NCBI GenBank assembly: GCA_900466475.1
Contig: UBMI01000026.1
Coordinates: forward strand, 1 to 64,000
From: Hyphomicrobiales bacterium
GTDB taxonomy: Bacteria; Pseudomonadota; Alphaproteobacteria; Rhizobiales; Rhizobiaceae
Length of the DNA: 64,000 nucleotides
Direction of reading: 5' to 3'
Below the pieces are notes generated by a model that was not told where the DNA came from, did not search any database, and was given only the letters and a program-made list of their open reading frames with translations. The position numbers and the translations under genes were made by a program. This document shows, piece after piece, positions 1 to 9,359 of this stretch (the stretch's first letter is position 1; each line of letters starts with the position of its first letter).

Positions 1-234
1 ATTTTTGTAACAGGTTGATTTTGCTTGCTGTTTTTGAGCGCTCGATCACACGCGCCAATTTGCCGGTCAAAATAGCCCGGTTTCGGATCGGTTTTCGCTC
101 GATACGGTCAAGCAGTCTCGATTTTGGGTGCCCTCCTTATATGGGAAGCATGGCCCCGAATTCCAACCGCTTGCCTCGACCGCCCCAATCGCTAGTCTGA
201 AACAGTCATATCCAAGCCGATACGGAGTTTCAGA

Positions 235-1182
235 ATGCTTGTCCTCGATGAAGAACAGACGCGATCCGCACTGCCCTGGGCGGAGCTTATCGACGCCATC
301 GAGGCAATGTTTCGAAGCACCTGCGTCATGCCCGTTCGCCATCACCACGATATGGAGGTCCCCGGGGAAGAGAATGCCACTCTTCTGTTGATGCCGGCCT
401 GGCTCCCCGGGCAGTATACGGGCATCAAGACTGTTTCCGTCTTTCCCGGCAATGTTCGCCGAAGCCTTCCGGCGATTTTCGGAAGCTATCTGCTCTCCTC
501 TGCAGCAACCGGCCAGATGCTGGCGGTCATCGAGGGCGGGGAGCTCACGGCACGCCGGACCGCAGCGACCTCGGCCCTGGCGTCGCGCTATCTTTCCCTG
601 TCGGACGCCGAGGAAATGCTGGTCTGCGGTACCGGCCGACTTTCACTCAACCTCATGCAGGCACATGGGATAGCCAGACCGATCCGGCGCTACCATGTCT
701 GGGGACGCAATAACGAAGCGGCGGAGAAGGTAGCCGAGGAGGCGCGAGCACTTGGGCTGCAGGCCGAAGCTGTGAGCGATCTTGGAGCGGCGGCGAAAAC
801 GGCCGATATCATTTCCTGTGCGACGCTCTCCAGCGAGCCGCTTATTCGTGGCGAGTGGCTTAAGCCCGGTGCCCATCTCGACCTTGTCGGCGCTTTCAAA
901 CCCAGCATGCGCGAGAGCGACGATGATGCCGTGCGTCGCTCCGCCGTATATGTCGATACGAGAGCCGGCGCGCTCAGCGAAGGTGGCGACATCGCGCAAC
1001 CGCTGAAGAGCGGGGTATTAAAAGCAGACGATATACGCGGCGAGCTCGCAGAACTGATCGCTGGCACCTGCGGTAGACGGAAGGACGATGAGGAAATCAC
1101 GCTCTTCAAATCCGTTGGTGCAGCGCTCGAGGATCTGGCCGCCGCCATCCTTGCCTATGAAATGGTGACGGGCGGAAAGTGA
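235..1182 (+). CDS. Ornithine cyclodeaminase / mu-crystallin family protein
   Basis: A 315-residue protein of the ornithine cyclodeaminase/mu-crystallin family, whose members are NAD(P)-dependent deaminases or imine reductases acting on amino-acid-derived substrates. The N-terminal half carries the family dimerisation/substrate region (GIKTVSVFPGN around residue 62, then GGELTARRTAA), and the C-terminal half is a Rossmann-like domain (VCGTGRLSLNLMQAHG near 130). A GGAG sits about 7 bases before the ATG. It is followed almost without gap by hrpB. The substrate cannot be told from the sequence: ornithine, alanine-type or ketimine reductase activity are all possible. Family assignment is firm, specific activity is not. 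Confidence 0.85.
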   Translation: MLVLDEEQTRSALPWAELIDAIEAMFRSTCVMPVRHHHDMEVPGEENATLLLMPAWLPGQYTGIKTVSVFPGNVRRSLPAIFGSYLLSSAATGQMLAVIEGGELTARRTAATSALASRYLSLSDAEEMLVCGTGRLSLNLMQAHGIARPIRRYHVWGRNNEAAEKVAEEARALGLQAEAVSDLGAAAKTADIISCATLSSEPLIRGEWLKPGAHLDLVGAFKPSMRESDDDAVRRSAVYVDTRAGALSEGGDIAQPLKSGVLKADDIRGELAELIAGTCGRRKDDEEITLFKSVGAALEDLAAAILAYEMVTGGK

Positions 1183-1187
1183 AGACC

Positions 1188-3644
1188 ATGCCTTCTTTGC
1201 CGGAGCTTCCGGTTTCGCACGTGCTGCCCGATATCAGCGCGGCGCTTGGCAAGGAGAAGCGCGCCGTACTTTCGGCTCCTCCGGGCGCCGGGAAGACGAC
1301 GCTCGTACCGCTTCATCTGCTTGGCCAGGCCTGGCGCGCTGACGGGAAGATCATCCTGCTGGAACCCCGCCGGCTGGCGGCACGCGCCGCGGCAAGCCGG
1401 ATGGCGTCTCTGCTCGGGGAGCAGGTGGGCGAAACGGTCGGCTACCGCATGCGCCTGGACAACAGGATATCGGCGAGGACGCGGATCGAGGTTGTCACCG
1501 AGGGAGTCTTCGCTCGCATGATCCTCGATGATCCCGAACTTTCAGGCGTCTCCACCGTCATCTTTGACGAATTTCACGAGCGGTCGCTGGATGCCGATTT
1601 CGGTCTTGCGCTGGCGCTTGACGTTCAATCGGCGCTTCGCGACGATCTTCGAATCCTTGTGATGTCGGCAACGCTTGATGTCGAGCGGGTGGCTGCGTTG
1701 CTTGAACATCCGCCTATCATCGAAAGCATGGGGCGAAGCTTTCCGATTGATATCCGCTATCAGGACCGACCGGGCGGCGAGCGAATTGAAGACGCAATGG
1801 TGCGGGCGATCGCGGGTTTTCACGCGAGCGAAACCGGATCGATCCTCGCTTTCCTTCCCGGTCAGGCGGAGATCACACGGACGGCAGAGCGACTCGAGGG
1901 GCGGTTCGGCGCCGAGACGCTGATTACACCGCTCTACGGTAATCTCAGCCAGAAGGAGCAGGATGCGGCGATCCGCCCTGCGGCACCGGGTACGCGCAAA
2001 ATCGTGCTTGCGACCTCGATTGCCGAAACCTCAATTACCATAGACGGGGTACGGATCGTGATCGACAGCGGGTTGCAGCGGCTGCCCGTCTTCGAGGCAT
2101 CGACGGGCATCACGCGGCTGGAAACCGTGCGCGTGTCGCGCGCTTCGGCCGATCAGCGCGCCGGCCGCGCCGGAAGAACGGAGCCAGGCATCGCCAGCCG
2201 CTTGTGGCACCAAGGCCAGACGGCGGCGCTCCCGGCCTTCACCCCACCACAGATCCTTTCGAGTGATCTTTCCGGTCTCGTACTCGATCTTGCCTCTTGG
2301 GGCGTCCAGGACACAAAATCGCTCGCCTTTGTCGATCAGCCACCGGAGACGACGATCAGGGAAGCCCGCGCGCTGCTGGTGCAGCTCGGGGCGCTGGACA
2401 AGGACGGCGCATTGACGGCGCGCGGAAAGGTGATGCGCGACCTCGCGCTGCCACCGCGGCTGGCTGCCATGGTGGTCTCGGCTGGTGAATCAGGTCATGC
2501 CAAGGATGCGGCGCTGATCTCCGTGCTTTTGACCGAGCAAGGGCTCGGCGGCACCAGCATCGATCTGGAAGAGCGCCTGCGACGGTTCAAAGGCGAAAAA
2601 GGCGAAAGGGCAGAGGCTTCGAGACGGCTCGCGGGAAGGCTCTCGGAAGGCTTCAACAAGGTTTCAAGTGCTGAACCTGCGCTCGCAGGAAGGCTTCTGC
2701 TGCACGCTTTCCCGGATCGGGTCGCACTTCAGCGCGGCGCGCGCGGGCGATATGTCATGGCGAATGGCCGCGGCGCGGAGCTGGCGGAAACCGAGCGGCT
2801 GGCCGGCAGCCAGATGCTGGTCATTGCCGATCTGACGGGCCGGGCCGCGCAGGGGAGAATTCTGGCGGCAGCGGACATCTCCCGTGCCGACATCGAGGTT
2901 GAACTGCCGGGCGAAATCCGGACGGACGACCAGACCTTTTTCGACAGGCAGAGCCGGCAGGTGCGGGCACGCCGGGCCACAAGGCTCGGAGCGATCATCT
3001 TCGAGGAAGCGCCGCTTCCGCGCCCCTCAGGCGAGGCGGTGGTGCGGGCGCTTGCGCAGGGATTGCAGGAACTAGGGCTCGATCAGCTTCCCTTTTCCAA
3101 GGAGGCCCTGCAACTTCGGGAGCGAATCGGCTTCCTGCACCGGACGATCGGTGAACCGTGGCCCGACATGAGCGATGAAGCACTACTTGACCGGATGGAA
3201 GACTGGTTCACCCCTTTCCAAACGGACGCGCGAGGGCTTTCGGATATTTCCGTCTCCGGGCTCTCCAACGGGCTGATGGCACTCGTGCCGCACGATCTGC
3301 AGCGCGATCTCGCACGGCTTGCTCCAACGCATTTCGAGGCACCGACGGGGCAGCGTCATCCGATCCAGTACGACGGCGAAGAACCGACACTGACGATCCG
3401 GGTTCAGGAGCTTTTCGGTCTCAAGCAGCATCCGGCGGTCGCTGGGGGACGATTGCCCCTGCTTCTGGAGCTTACTTCTCCGGCCCACAGGCCGATCCAG
3501 ACGACCCGCGACCTGCCCGGTTTCTGGGCGGGCTCATGGAGGGATGTGCGTGCTGACATGCGGGGGCGCTATCCGAGACATCCCTGGCCGGAGAGGCCTG
3601 ACGAAGCGGCGCCAACGACAAGGGCAAAGCCCCGTGGTACATAA
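1188..3644 (+). CDS. hrpB: ATP-dependent helicase HrpB
   Basis: DEAH-box helicase HrpB, about 818 residues, close to the usual family length. The motor motifs are visible: Walker A (PPGAGKTTLVPL) near residue 35, DEFHERSLDAD as motif II, SAT as motif III (VMSATLDV) and QRAGRAGRTEPG as motif VI, followed by the HrpB-specific C-terminal region. HrpB is a putative RNA/DNA helicase of unclear role in most bacteria. The ATG at 1188 has GGAAAG at 8 bases upstream; a GTG at 1179 that overlaps the stop of the upstream gene is an alternative start. Probably cotranscribed with the upstream gene. Confidence 0.92.
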   Translation: MPSLPELPVSHVLPDISAALGKEKRAVLSAPPGAGKTTLVPLHLLGQAWRADGKIILLEPRRLAARAAASRMASLLGEQVGETVGYRMRLDNRISARTRIEVVTEGVFARMILDDPELSGVSTVIFDEFHERSLDADFGLALALDVQSALRDDLRILVMSATLDVERVAALLEHPPIIESMGRSFPIDIRYQDRPGGERIEDAMVRAIAGFHASETGSILAFLPGQAEITRTAERLEGRFGAETLITPLYGNLSQKEQDAAIRPAAPGTRKIVLATSIAETSITIDGVRIVIDSGLQRLPVFEASTGITRLETVRVSRASADQRAGRAGRTEPGIASRLWHQGQTAALPAFTPPQILSSDLSGLVLDLASWGVQDTKSLAFVDQPPETTIREARALLVQLGALDKDGALTARGKVMRDLALPPRLAAMVVSAGESGHAKDAALISVLLTEQGLGGTSIDLEERLRRFKGEKGERAEASRRLAGRLSEGFNKVSSAEPALAGRLLLHAFPDRVALQRGARGRYVMANGRGAELAETERLAGSQMLVIADLTGRAAQGRILAAADISRADIEVELPGEIRTDDQTFFDRQSRQVRARRATRLGAIIFEEAPLPRPSGEAVVRALAQGLQELGLDQLPFSKEALQLRERIGFLHRTIGEPWPDMSDEALLDRMEDWFTPFQTDARGLSDISVSGLSNGLMALVPHDLQRDLARLAPTHFEAPTGQRHPIQYDGEEPTLTIRVQELFGLKQHPAVAGGRLPLLLELTSPAHRPIQTTRDLPGFWAGSWRDVRADMRGRYPRHPWPERPDEAAPTTRAKPRGT

Positions 3645-3704
3645 TCTGCCGTCCTTGGAGCGCCGGCGTCGATGCTGTGAGAGTGTGGGCTGTAGGAGTA
3701 TGGC

Positions 3705-5015
3705 GTGATCGAGAAGACCGAGATCCAGACACAAGAAGACAGGCTGAGCAGCCGCCGGCTGCGGTTGCAGACTTTGGTGCGATTGCGATGGCTGGCGGTC
3801 ACCGGCCAGGCGGTAACGGTCGTCATCGTCGCCTTCCTCTTGAAATTCCCCCTGCCGCTGGTTGCCAGCTGCTCGCTGATTGCCGCACTCGCCTGGGTGA
3901 ATTTCTATCTGATGATCCGGTATCCGCCGACCCACCGGCTTGAGCCGCCTGCCGCTTTCGCGCTTTTGGGTTTCGATCTTCTGCAGCTCTGCGCGCTGCT
4001 CTTCATTACCGGCGGCCTGGCCAATCCCTTTGCAGCGCTGGTCTGCGTACCCGTCATCATTTCCTTCGCCTCACAGCCGATCCGCTACAGCACGGCATTG
4101 ATCGGCTTTGCGATGGTCTGCATTACCGTGCTTGCCTTTTCGCCCTTCCCGCTTCCGTGGTTCGACGGGATGGAAATCAATGTCCACAATGTCATGCAGT
4201 TCGGCGTCTGGTGCTCGATCGCCTCGACGATGGCCTTTGCCGCCTTCTATGCCTACCGGGTGTCGATGGAAGCGAGCCAGCTTGCCGACGCGCTGGCAGC
4301 AACTGAGCTTGTGCTGCAGCGGGAGAAGCATCTTTCGCAGCTCGACGGGCTTGCCGCCGCGGCAGCCCATGAGCTCGGCACCCCGCTTGCCACGATCAGT
4401 GTCGTTGCCAAGGAAATGGAGCGCGAGCTCAAGAATGACGACCGGTTCCGCGAGGATGTGCAGCTCCTGCGCAGCCAGAGCGAGCGCTGCCGCGATATCC
4501 TTCGCCGGCTGACGACACTCTCTGCCGAGGGCGATGCGCATCTGCGGCGGCTACCACTCTCCTCGATGATGGAGGAAATCGTCGCGCCGCATCGCGAATT
4601 CGGTATCAAGCTGGAGTTGGTGGAGAAGAGCCCGCGCAGGGGCGAGCCTGTTACCGACCGCAATGCCGGCATCATGTACGGGCTCGGCAACCTCGTCGAG
4701 AATGCCGTCGACTATGCGCGAGAGAAGGTGACGGTCACGGTCGAACACGATCACGAAAAGGTGCTCATTGTCATCGAGGACGACGGCAACGGTTACGCAC
4801 CCGATATTCTGACGCGGATCGGCGAACCCTACGTCACCAAACGGCAGAAGGAAGATACGGCTGGAGGCCTTGGACTCGGGCTTTTCATCGCCAAAACGCT
4901 GCTGGAGCGCTCCGGTGCATCCTTGATTTTCGAAAACCGCGAACCGGAAAACGCCGGTGCGCGCATTCGAATCGAATGGCCGCGCGTATTGATGGACGCA
5001 AATTCGACAAAATGA
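3705..5015 (+). CDS. actS: Redox/acid-responsive sensor histidine kinase ActS (RegB/PrrB family)
   Basis: Membrane sensor kinase of the RegB/PrrB/ActS family, 436 residues, GTG start with AGGAG about 8 bases upstream. The N-terminal half has several hydrophobic segments and carries GGLANPF (103-109), which matches the GGXXNPF quinone-binding heptad of RegB. The phospho-acceptor is His222 in AAHELGTPLATI. Cys262 lies exactly 40 residues later, the spacing of the redox-active Cys in RegB (H225/C265). The C-terminal ATPase domain has an N-box (GNLVENAVDYA), G1 (EDDGNGY) and G2 (GGLGLGLFIAK). It phosphorylates ActR, encoded 69 bases downstream. In rhizobia this pair controls acid tolerance, CO2 fixation and redox genes (family knowledge). 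Confidence 0.93.
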   Translation: MIEKTEIQTQEDRLSSRRLRLQTLVRLRWLAVTGQAVTVVIVAFLLKFPLPLVASCSLIAALAWVNFYLMIRYPPTHRLEPPAAFALLGFDLLQLCALLFITGGLANPFAALVCVPVIISFASQPIRYSTALIGFAMVCITVLAFSPFPLPWFDGMEINVHNVMQFGVWCSIASTMAFAAFYAYRVSMEASQLADALAATELVLQREKHLSQLDGLAAAAAHELGTPLATISVVAKEMERELKNDDRFREDVQLLRSQSERCRDILRRLTTLSAEGDAHLRRLPLSSMMEEIVAPHREFGIKLELVEKSPRRGEPVTDRNAGIMYGLGNLVENAVDYAREKVTVTVEHDHEKVLIVIEDDGNGYAPDILTRIGEPYVTKRQKEDTAGGLGLGLFIAKTLLERSGASLIFENREPENAGARIRIEWPRVLMDANSTK

Positions 5016-5084
5016 CTTTGTGGGCATAAACAGGATATGAGCGGTTGACGCATTTTTGGACATTCAACCGTCGGGACCGTAGCG

Positions 5085-5663
5085 ATGACAGATCAGAATC
5101 ACGAGATTTCCGCCGGCTCCAACGAGGAGCATATCGGGCCTGACCCGAGCCTGCTGATCGTCGACGACGACGGCCCCTTTCTGCGTCGCCTGGCGCGGGC
5201 CATGGAGGCGCGCGGCTTTCATGTGGAAACGGCCGAATCGGTGGCAGAAGGTGTAGCCAAGTCCAAAGGCAGGCCGCCGAAATATGCGGTGGTCGACCTA
5301 AGGCTCGGCGATGGCAATGGTCTCGATGTCATCGAAGCGATCCGCCAGCGGCGTGACGATACGCGAATCATCGTGCTGACGGGCTACGGAAATATCGCCA
5401 CTGCCGTGACCGCGGTGAAGCTCGGGGCTGTGGATTACCTTGCAAAACCCGCTGATGCCGATGATGTGTTTGCCGCGTTGACGCAGCGGCCGGGAGAGAA
5501 GGCAGAACTGCCGGAAAATCCCATGTCGGCCGATCGCGTGCGCTGGGAACACATCCAGCGTGTCTATGAAATGTGCGAGCGCAACGTGTCCGAGACGGCA
5601 CGCCGGCTCAACATGCATCGCCGCACACTGCAGCGCATCCTCGCCAAACGCGCTCCGAAATAA
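5085..5663 (+). CDS. actR: Response regulator ActR (RegA/PrrA family)
   Basis: Two-domain response regulator of 192 residues, the partner of ActS. The receiver domain has the acidic pair in LLIVDDDG, phospho-acceptor Asp71 (VVDLRLGDGNG), a Thr (LTGYG) and the conserved Lys (LAKPADADDV). The short C-terminal Fis-type helix-turn-helix (SETARRLNMHRRTLQRIL) is the almost invariant RegA/PrrA DNA-binding region. It ends immediately against the stop codon of the convergent mmcB, with no space for a separate terminator. Confidence 0.94.
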   Translation: MTDQNHEISAGSNEEHIGPDPSLLIVDDDGPFLRRLARAMEARGFHVETAESVAEGVAKSKGRPPKYAVVDLRLGDGNGLDVIEAIRQRRDDTRIIVLTGYGNIATAVTAVKLGAVDYLAKPADADDVFAALTQRPGEKAELPENPMSADRVRWEHIQRVYEMCERNVSETARRLNMHRRTLQRILAKRAPK

Positions 5664-6158
5664 TCAGACGTCGTCGACGTTGAAGGGCTTGCCGTTTGCC
5701 CATTCGGCCATCATCAGCCGCTGAGCAGCTGCGCGCGAGAAATTGAGCGTCACGGCCTTGCGGGTCGCTGGCGGCAGGCGGTGTTCAGGTGCTTCGCGCA
5801 GCATATGCGCCCCGTAACCATCTGAAAGAAAAAGGCCGCACTCTTCCGGGAAGATATCCAGGGGCACATCCTTATGTGTTGCAAAGAATAGCCTGTCGCA
5901 ATGCAGGCGGTAATCCGGCCATTTGCGATCGACCTTGAAGTCTTCGATCGACGTCTTGATCTCGACGATCCAGACCTCTCCTTTTTCAGAGATCGTGATC
6001 AGATCGGCCCGACGACCGCTCGCCAGCGGCAGCTCCGGCAGCACCGCGTGGCGCATGTCGTGAAGCAAAATCTGCATGCCACGGCGCACCATCATGGCCC
6101 TGTCCGATTGCCGGCCATCGATTAACGGATTGTTATTGTAAACGCTCAAAATCGTCAT
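5664..6158 (-). CDS. mmcB: MmcB-family DNA repair protein
   Basis: A 164-residue soluble protein matching the MmcB family, described in Caulobacter as a DNA-damage-induced protein for mitomycin C resistance. The central region resembles a restriction-endonuclease-like fold: RRADLITISEKGEVWIVEIKTS has the spacing of a D-x(n)-E-x-K nuclease core (Asp in ADLI, Glu and Lys in VEIK). Its stop abuts that of actR. I looked for the alphaproteobacterial LexA box (GTTC-N7-GTTC) upstream and did not see one, so SOS control is not supported here. Nuclease function is inferred from the motif only. Confidence 0.82.
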   Translation of the reverse strand: MTILSVYNNNPLIDGRQSDRAMMVRRGMQILLHDMRHAVLPELPLASGRRADLITISEKGEVWIVEIKTSIEDFKVDRKWPDYRLHCDRLFFATHKDVPLDIFPEECGLFLSDGYGAHMLREAPEHRLPPATRKAVTLNFSRAAAQRLMMAEWANGKPFNVDDV

Positions 6159-6264
6159 GGATAACCATCAAGTGGGGTTGGCCGTTGTTGCAAAAAAGCC
6201 ATGCGCTTTTAATTTGCGGCTCAGATGGATTTTGTCGCACCGCAGCAGCCTTGCAAAGGCAAAG

Positions 6265-6279
6265 TTAATCGAAAATAAA
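6265..6279. promoter_or_regulatory. Possible CtrA-like site (TTAA-N7-TAAA)
   Basis: Between divergent mmcB and the L,D-transpeptidase gene the sequence TTAA-TCGAAAA-TAAA matches the CtrA consensus TTAA-N7-TTAA at 7 of 8 positions. The region is AT-rich, so a chance match is quite possible. No other support. Confidence 0.25.
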
Positions 6280-6340
6280 CCATAAATAACGATGGTCGAA
6301 AGACTATCCTCCAATTGCCCAAAACCTTCACGAGTCATCC

Positions 6341-7021
6341 ATGCGCATCCGCAATGCATTCCCTGTATTTGGCCTGCTGGCGACCCTGGCACTGGCCGGC
6401 TGCTCCACGACGTCCGAAACCGCATCCACCGACACGGGCGCGGGTCCGACCGTTCAGACGGCACAAATCTTCAATGACGCCTATGGCGTAACGTCGGATG
6501 CCGGATACTCCCTGCCGGCGATCCCGATCGACCGCGTCAAGCCGGAATTCCGCCGCCAGATCGTCAGCTACCAGAGCGACGAACGCCCCGGCACGATCAT
6601 CGTCAACACGCGCGAGCGTCACCTCTATTACATCCTGCCCAACGGCAAGGCTGTTCGCTACGGCATTGGCGTCGGCAAACAGGGCTTCGCTTGGTCCGGC
6701 ACGGCCTATGTCGCCTGGAAGCAGGAATGGCCAAACTGGCACCCGCCGAAGGAAATGGCCGTCCGTCGTCCTGAAATCGCCAAGTATGTCGAAGACGGCA
6801 TGGGCCCAGGCCTCACCAACCCGCTCGGCGCACGCGCCATGTACCTCTTCAATGAAGAGGGCAAGGACACGCTCTTCCGCCTGCACGGCACTCCGGAATG
6901 GGCCTCGATCGGTACTGCCGCTTCGTCGGGCTGCATCCGCCTGATGAACCAGGACGTGATCGACCTCTACAGCCGCGTCCGTCCAGGCAAGACCACCTCC
7001 AAGGTCATCGTTATACAGTAA
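6341..7021 (+). CDS. L,D-transpeptidase (YkuD) lipoprotein
   Basis: A 226-residue exported L,D-transpeptidase. The N terminus is a lipoprotein signal ending in the lipobox LAGC with Cys21 as the lipidation site. The YkuD catalytic region is present: HGTPEWASIG followed by SSGCIRL with nucleophile Cys198. Such enzymes make 3-3 peptidoglycan cross-links or attach proteins to peptidoglycan in the periplasm; in Rhizobiales polar growth relies heavily on them (family knowledge). It is followed by a strong hairpin terminator, so it is probably monocistronic. Confidence 0.9.
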   Translation: MRIRNAFPVFGLLATLALAGCSTTSETASTDTGAGPTVQTAQIFNDAYGVTSDAGYSLPAIPIDRVKPEFRRQIVSYQSDERPGTIIVNTRERHLYYILPNGKAVRYGIGVGKQGFAWSGTAYVAWKQEWPNWHPPKEMAVRRPEIAKYVEDGMGPGLTNPLGARAMYLFNEEGKDTLFRLHGTPEWASIGTAASSGCIRLMNQDVIDLYSRVRPGKTTSKVIVIQ

Positions 7022-7042
7022 GCTAAAAGCCGAATTCGGTAT

Positions 7043-7081
7043 AAAAAAGGCCGCCGGACCTTGGGTTCGGCGGCCTTTTTG
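7043..7081. terminator. Bidirectional rho-independent terminator between L,D-transpeptidase gene and glcB
   Basis: An 11-bp GC-rich stem (GGCCGCCGGAC / GTTCGGCGGCC, one G-T pair) with a short loop, flanked by A-run on the left and T-run on the right, so it can serve both convergent genes. Confidence 0.9.
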
Positions 7082-7099
7082 TATTCAGCATGCTCAGGC

Positions 7100-9271
7100 T
7101 CAGGCGGTCTGTTTCGCCTTGAGCTCGATGCGGCGGCGATGCAGGACAGGCTCGGTGTAGCCATTCGGCTGCTCCCTGCCCTTCAGGACCAGATCGAGTG
7201 CCGCCTGGAAGGCGATCGAATCATCAAAATGTCCGGCCATCTGAATGTAGGCCGAATCGCCGGCATTCTGCTGATCGACGACGGCGGCCATGCGCTTCAT
7301 GGTTTCAACGATCTGCTCCCTGGTGACGATCTTGTGGTGCAGCCAGTTCGCCATGTGCTGGGCGGAAATCCGCAGCGTCGCACGGTCTTCCATGAGGCCG
7401 ACATTGTTGATGTCAGGCACCTTGGAGCAACCGATGCCCTGGTCGACCCAACGCACGACATAACCCAGAATGCCCTGAGCGTTGTTGTCGAGTTCACGCT
7501 GGATTTCTTCCGGCGTCCAGTTCGGCCGCACAACGACCGGCACCGAGAGAATATCGGAGAGCTTGGCGCGGGTGCGATCCTTCAGGCTTTCCTGCACCTT
7601 GGAGACATTGATCTGGTGATAATGCGTGGCATGCAGGGTGGCGGCCGTCGGTGACGGCACCCAGGCTGTGTTCGCCCCCGCCTTCGGATGCGCAATCTTC
7701 TGCTCCAGCATCGCGGCCATCAGATCGGGCATGGCCCACATGCCCTTGCCGATCTGCGCGTGGCCGGAAAGGCCGCATTCGAGGCCGATATCGACGTTCC
7801 AGTTTTCGTAGGCGCCGATCCAGGCAGCCTGCTTCATGTCGCCCTTGCGGATCATCGGACCGGCTTCCATAGAAGTGTGGATCTCATCGCCGGTGCGATC
7901 GAGGAAACCCGTGTTGATGAAGACGACGCGTTCGCGGGCAGCGCGGATGCATTCCTTGAGATTGACCGTGGTGCGGCGCTCCTCGTCCATGATGCCCATC
8001 TTGATGGTGTTGCGCGCCATGCCGAGGGCATCTTCAACGCGCGAGAAGATCTCAACGGCGAAGGCGACCTCTTCTGGGCCGTGCATCTTCGGCTTGACGA
8101 CATACATTGAGCCGGCGCGCGAATTCTTGCGGCGTCCGGAGGAGCCGACATCGTAAAGCGCAATCAAGCCGGTGATCATGGCATCCATGATGCCTTCCGG
8201 CACCTCGTTGCCATCCCGATCGACGATCGCCGGGTTGGTCATGAGGTGGCCGACATTGCGCACCAGCATCAGCGAGCGGCGATGCAGCTCGGAGGTCGCA
8301 CCGCCGGGCGCTGTGTAAGCGATATCAGGATTGAGCCTGCGGGTGAAAGTGGAGCTGCCCTTCGTCACTTCCTCCTGCAGGTCACCCTTCATGAGGCCAA
8401 GCCAGTTGCGGTAGACGGTGACCTTGTCCTCGGCATCAACAGCAGCAACGGAATCTTCGCAATCCATGATCGTGGTTATCGCCGATTCAAGCCAGACATC
8501 GGAAATGTGGGCCGGATCGGTCTTGCCGATCGGGGTCGACGCATCGAGCACGATTTCGATGTGAATGCCGTTATTCTTAAGAAGAATATGGGTCGGCGCG
8601 TTCGCATCGCCGCGATAGCCGGCAAAATGCTCGGCATTCTTGAGCGCGAGAGCCATGCCGTTGGTGGCGGCGATAACGATTGCACCGTTCTTCACGGCGA
8701 AAGAGCCGACATTCTCCCAGGAGTTGCCTCCAAGCGGAACCGCGGAATCGAGAAAATCACGTGCCCAGGCGATAACCTTCTCGCCACGCCTGGGATTGTA
8801 TCCTTTGCCCTTTTCGGCGCCGTCCGTTTCCGGGATAGCGTCAGTGCCATAGAGCGCGTCATAGAGCGATCCCCAGCGGGCATTGGCGGCATTCAGGGCG
8901 TAACGGGCATTCATGACGGGAACGACGAGCTGGGGGCCGGCAATGGAGGCGATCTCGGCATCGACATTGGCAGTCGAAACCTGAAAATCCTGCCCTTCGG
9001 GCAGGAGATAGCCGATCTCCTTCAGGTAGGACTGATAGGCGTCCATATCCGTCGGTGCGCCGTTCCGGCGATACCAATCGTCAATCTTTGCCTGCAGCTG
9101 ATCGCGCTTCAAAAGTAGTGCGCGATTCTTCGGTGCCAGATCATGCACGATCGTCGAGAAATCGGCGAAAAACTTGTCCGCATCGATTGCGAGGCCCGGC
9201 AACGCTTCCTTCACGAGGAAATCATGAAGGACGGCTTCGATGAAGAGACCATTCTTTTCAATGCGGCTCAT
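7100..9271 (-). CDS. glcB: Malate synthase G
   Basis: Malate synthase G of 723 residues, the normal length for this class. It condenses glyoxylate with acetyl-CoA to malate in the glyoxylate pathway. Recognisable blocks include MDCEDSVAAVDAEDKV, FINTGFLDRTGDEIHTSMEAG (active-site region), and the C-terminal RVDQGIGCSKVPDI-like segment (VRWVDQGIGCSKV). The ATG at 9271 is chosen because AGGGAGA lies 5 bases before it; an in-frame start 19 codons upstream has no such signal and adds non-family sequence. Downstream it meets the shared terminator with the L,D-transpeptidase gene. Confidence 0.95.
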   Translation of the reverse strand: MSRIEKNGLFIEAVLHDFLVKEALPGLAIDADKFFADFSTIVHDLAPKNRALLLKRDQLQAKIDDWYRRNGAPTDMDAYQSYLKEIGYLLPEGQDFQVSTANVDAEIASIAGPQLVVPVMNARYALNAANARWGSLYDALYGTDAIPETDGAEKGKGYNPRRGEKVIAWARDFLDSAVPLGGNSWENVGSFAVKNGAIVIAATNGMALALKNAEHFAGYRGDANAPTHILLKNNGIHIEIVLDASTPIGKTDPAHISDVWLESAITTIMDCEDSVAAVDAEDKVTVYRNWLGLMKGDLQEEVTKGSSTFTRRLNPDIAYTAPGGATSELHRRSLMLVRNVGHLMTNPAIVDRDGNEVPEGIMDAMITGLIALYDVGSSGRRKNSRAGSMYVVKPKMHGPEEVAFAVEIFSRVEDALGMARNTIKMGIMDEERRTTVNLKECIRAARERVVFINTGFLDRTGDEIHTSMEAGPMIRKGDMKQAAWIGAYENWNVDIGLECGLSGHAQIGKGMWAMPDLMAAMLEQKIAHPKAGANTAWVPSPTAATLHATHYHQINVSKVQESLKDRTRAKLSDILSVPVVVRPNWTPEEIQRELDNNAQGILGYVVRWVDQGIGCSKVPDINNVGLMEDRATLRISAQHMANWLHHKIVTREQIVETMKRMAAVVDQQNAGDSAYIQMAGHFDDSIAFQAALDLVLKGREQPNGYTEPVLHRRRIELKAKQTA

Positions 9272-9359
9272 GCGGTGTCTCCCTTGCAGTGGCAGCTTTT
9301 TCATGCTGCCACTTTGCCCGGCTTTCATTCACAGTCAATTCAGCAACAATTCGAAAGAT

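Noticed and set aside
1..234. A gene or regulatory element at the left edge
   Set aside because: Short open frames on both strands have no family match, no ribosome-binding site, and nothing else distinctive is seen.
6159..6340. LexA box upstream of mmcB
   Set aside because: No GTTC-N7-GTTC or its complement is present.
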